In this document: in pieces, positions 61,560-64,000 of the stretch | Layout of the letters: the number at the start of each line of letters is the position of its first letter | How positions within the stretch are numbered: the stretch's first letter is position 1 | NCBI RefSeq assembly: GCF_032362555.1 | Contig: NC_083522.1 | Span: forward strand, 6,736,001-6,800,000 | Direction: 5' to 3' | Origin: Amyelois transitella | Taxonomy: Eukaryota > Arthropoda > Insecta > Lepidoptera > Pyralidae | DNA length: 64,000 nucleotides | Program-made: the position numbers and the translations under genes | The notes under the pieces: generated by a model | Database searches by the model: none | Seen by the model: the letters and a program-made list of their open reading frames with translations, nothing else | Told to the model about the DNA's origin: nothing

Positions 61560-62736
61560 TTTCGTTTACACCACTGGATCTGAAACAGAACTAAGAAAAC
61601 TGACTAATTAAGTTTTTGAAGTTATTTGCAACTGTTCACACTAAATTTCACGATGTAACTGATGAGAAAGATTTTGTGTTTGGGGTTTTTATAATGCATA
61701 TTGCACAGTTATTGCAAATTTTGTGTAAATGTATTGGGATTTTCCAATGTTGGGAACCTTGTTATGATTGCGCAATGTCATTAAATATTGTGCAATCAAG
61801 GGGGTTCCGTACTTTAATTTAGAGTAAAAAGGGTAAGTTTTAGTTTAAAAATTGCAGTTTTGGGCTTAGTTCATAACATCGAACTTTTAAGTATGGTTAT
61901 AAAAGCACGATTGGCATTTTGAGCTGATCGTTAAACGTGCTAGGTGTGTGTGTGTGTGCAAGACGACGACACGTGGTTTGTCTCAGTTTCTCCCTGGGGA
62001 GAGGAGACTGCCTACACTATGGCCATAGGGTCTCACCAAACGACTCCCGTAGAATTTTGTAATCCCTTTTAACAGAGGGCGAAATTTCCTCCAGCGTGTA
62101 CCTATTAAGGTTGTAGGGCTCTATCGAAAGTTAGATTTTTATCCTTACATCCTATCCGTTCTTTTAAATAAAAGGGCCGGAAACGACACATAATTTTCTT
62201 CTAATAGACACTAGAATTTGTTTCTTACTACACTAAAGAAAATGAAAACATTTGCGGCGATATAAAAATGTTTGCGGAGCGTCGTTTCTCAGTATGCAGT
62301 ACCCTTGCGTTCATAGTTGTAATATTGTGAAATGCCATTTAGGGTTTCTTGGTGTGAAATAAAATACTCTTTTATTTCAGTAAAGCTTAATATTCTATTT
62401 TCGGTTATTTTTATAATAATGATTGAATATTGTCAAGGTATCACTTATTGACTTAAAAAGTATGAAAGTTATCCACCACGAAGACACATTTGCGGCGATA
62501 TAAAAATGTTGAGTGTCGCCGCATCGCGGTGTTACCTGGCCCTTACGTTCATTGTTGTAATATTATGAAACAAAATTTAAGGTTCCTTCATGGGAAATAA
62601 AATACCAATTCAAACTATTATATTTATTTCAGTAAAGCTTAACTAAGAGACTTAGAGAATTATCAAGAAATAAATTTCTAAGATTGAAGAAAAAGAATTA
62701 ACGATGCTAGATACCGCATTATATGAATGTCAATAT
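61560..62736. other. Spacer with a duplicated block; SR gene 3' UTR
   Basis: No exon was recognised. It holds a (TG)n stretch near 61945, a short repeat-like phrase GGGTTCCGTACTTTAATTTA near 61800, and two related blocks at 62246-62400 and 62484-62645 described separately. The right end is presumably the 3' UTR of the minus-strand SR gene. Confidence 0.5.
62246..62645. repeat. Two direct copies of a roughly 155-bp block, offset about 240-250 bp
   Basis: ACATTTGCGGCGATATAAAA followed by ATGTT occurs exactly at 62248 and 62486. Further matches follow in the same order: TTGTAATATTGTGAAA/TTGTAATATTATGAAA, GAAATAAAATAC, and TTTATTTCAGTAAAGCTTAA at 62371 and 62623. In the second copy TGCGGCGA (62491-62498) and TCGCCGCA (62516-62523) form an 8-bp inverted repeat with a 17-nt loop; in the first copy the right arm has decayed. 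Confidence 0.8.
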
Positions 62737-63932
62737 TTACGGTGAATTAGAAATGTCCATGTTATCTGGAGAATTTTTCTCTTCATTCAAATCTGGGGCT
62801 TTTTCAATGATGGAATTGTCTTTTTCTTCTATTATGGAAAGGTTGGGACTACGGTCACGAGTTCTTCTTTCGTGAGGCGTCTTGGAGTCCCGGTGTGAAC
62901 GGCTTTTAGACCGTCTACTTCCTGAACGGGAGCGCTTTCTGTCCCGAGAGCGCGAACGCTTCCTGTCCCTAGATCGGGAACGCTTCCTATCTCTGGATCT
63001 TGTTCTTTTTCTATCACGAGAGCGAGATCGTTTTCGGTCCCTGGATCTACTTCTCTTTCTATCCCTGGACCGGGATCTCTTCCTATCCCTAGACCGTGAC
63101 CTTCTTCGCGATCGCGACCGCTTACGCCTGGAACGCGAGCGCGAGCGACGCCGAGAACGAGACCTGTCACGTTTCTTTTCACGAGACCGCGACCTCTTCT
63201 TAGACGGCGAGCGATCCTTTTCTTTATCCAATTCCTTGTCTTTATCCTCAGCTGGGGTAGAAGCTTTGGATTTCGATTCAGAACTATTGCCATTGGTTTC
63301 GTTCTCTTGTACTTCAGGTTTGGGTTCTTCTTTCTCCTCCTTTTCGATATCTTTCAGTGGTGACTTGGATTTATCTTTCTTGTCACTGGAGTCTTTTTTG
63401 TCTTTGTCTCGAGATCGGTCCCGCTTGGAGCGTGAGCTGCGGTGGCGGGATCGAGAACGGGAGCGCCGCGAGCTGCGATGACGGGAACGAGATCTGGAAA
63501 ACCGAGTTATTGTTTGAGATCAAAGCACAAAGTTAATGAAATTTCGTTTCCCCCACTCTCATCTTTGCTTTGTCTTTCAAATTATGCTTTGAGGGTCAAA
63601 GTCCACTTTCCGATCCGACATTTTTTCTTTTTCCCAAATGAAAAACTTTTGGGGTTATTTTCCCTTTCCAAATATAGCAAAGAAAATGTAACTTCCGGTT
63701 TGTAATTAAAAAAATGTAAGTAAGTACATAGTTTCTCATTCTTAACCAATTTAAATTTTTATATTTGAATATACAAAATGATTTATATTACCTGGAGCGG
63801 TGTCTATGTCTCGACCGGGAGCGACGTGAGCGATGTCGCGAACGGGACCGCGAGCGCTTCGAGCGGTGTCGCGAGCGGGAGCGGCGCGAGCGCGAGCGAG
63901 AGCGGCGGCGCGACCTCGAACGGGAACGGGTC
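62737..63932 (-). CDS. C-terminal part of an SR-rich splicing-factor-like protein (partial)
   Basis: Two terminal exons are visible: 63932-63792 (acceptor TTTCCAG, donor TCCAG|GTAATA) and 63493-62737, with matching phase. The gene continues beyond the right edge. The encoded 300 or so residues are dominated by Arg-Ser. The first exon is nearly pure RS with His. The second has an RS block, an acidic/Lys linker (DIEKEEKEEPKPEVQENETN), a long run of RSRDRKRS units, and an acidic end finishing NMDISNSP. No RRM is in the window. The order RS, charged linker, acidic tail ending in a 'DMD'-like motif recalls SRSF11/fly Srp54 or a related SR protein. I cannot choose, so no symbol is given. Open frames on the opposite strand (62882-63481, 63765-63953) are shadows of the RS codons. 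Confidence 0.65.
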
Positions 63933-64000
63933 CTGGAAATTATTACGGCATAAGTACTGTATATGTATAATGGTATAGTGCTAATGTAAATCTATATAGT

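Noticed and set aside
62882-63481. 199-aa plus-strand frame rich in Arg/Glu/Leu
   Set aside because: It is the exact antisense of the RS-rich exon; the minus-strand reading has splice sites and a sensible acidic C-terminus.

Overview
The window is animal nuclear DNA, almost certainly from a moth or butterfly. The evidence is an AT-rich background, spliced genes with GT-AG introns full of dispersed repeats, and several repeat families typical of Lepidoptera. These include a short element starting GCCGTGTGGTTCCCGGCACC, a LINE tail ending in (TATG)n, and tRNA-headed SINEs. There are no operons, CRISPR arrays or bacterial signals. Gene models were assembled by hand from splice sites, reading phase and protein-family similarity.

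Layout: 1-12.8 kb holds no recognisable exon, only repeats and two small GC-rich islands. The first coding exon of a VAT1-like quinone oxidoreductase (minus strand) follows at 12824-13077; the rest of that gene lies to the left. RBFA, a mitochondrial ribosome-binding factor (minus, six exons), spans 16163-25266. About 1 kb away and divergent from it is a complete retinoblastoma-family gene, Rbf (plus, 18 coding exons, 875 aa, 26278-37235). Next come Sgf29 of the SAGA complex (minus, 40528-44064), a small decayed gene (plus, about 44474-45430), nuclear poly(A)-binding protein Pabp2 (minus, 48159-52492) and morgue, an F-box plus E2-like protein (plus, 54467-58649). The right end carries an unrecognised basic protein (minus, 60033-60564), a single-exon RS-repeat ORF (minus, 60954-61559) and the 3' end of an SR-rich splicing-factor-like gene (minus, 62737-63932 and beyond).

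The genes are unrelated housekeeping or regulatory genes: cell-cycle control (Rbf), chromatin reading (Sgf29), mRNA 3'-end processing (Pabp2), splicing (SR protein), mitoribosome assembly (RBFA) and ubiquitin/apoptosis (morgue). They do not form one pathway.

The most unusual items are these. A 101-bp tandem array (about 9.3 near-identical copies) has duplicated the 3' end of the morgue F-box exon together with its splice donor. A decayed tandem copy of one pocket-B exon lies inside an Rbf intron. A possible E2F site pair sits upstream of Rbf. A repeat-built RS ORF lies beside a true SR gene. Two otherwise different transposable-element families share the same 3' tail.
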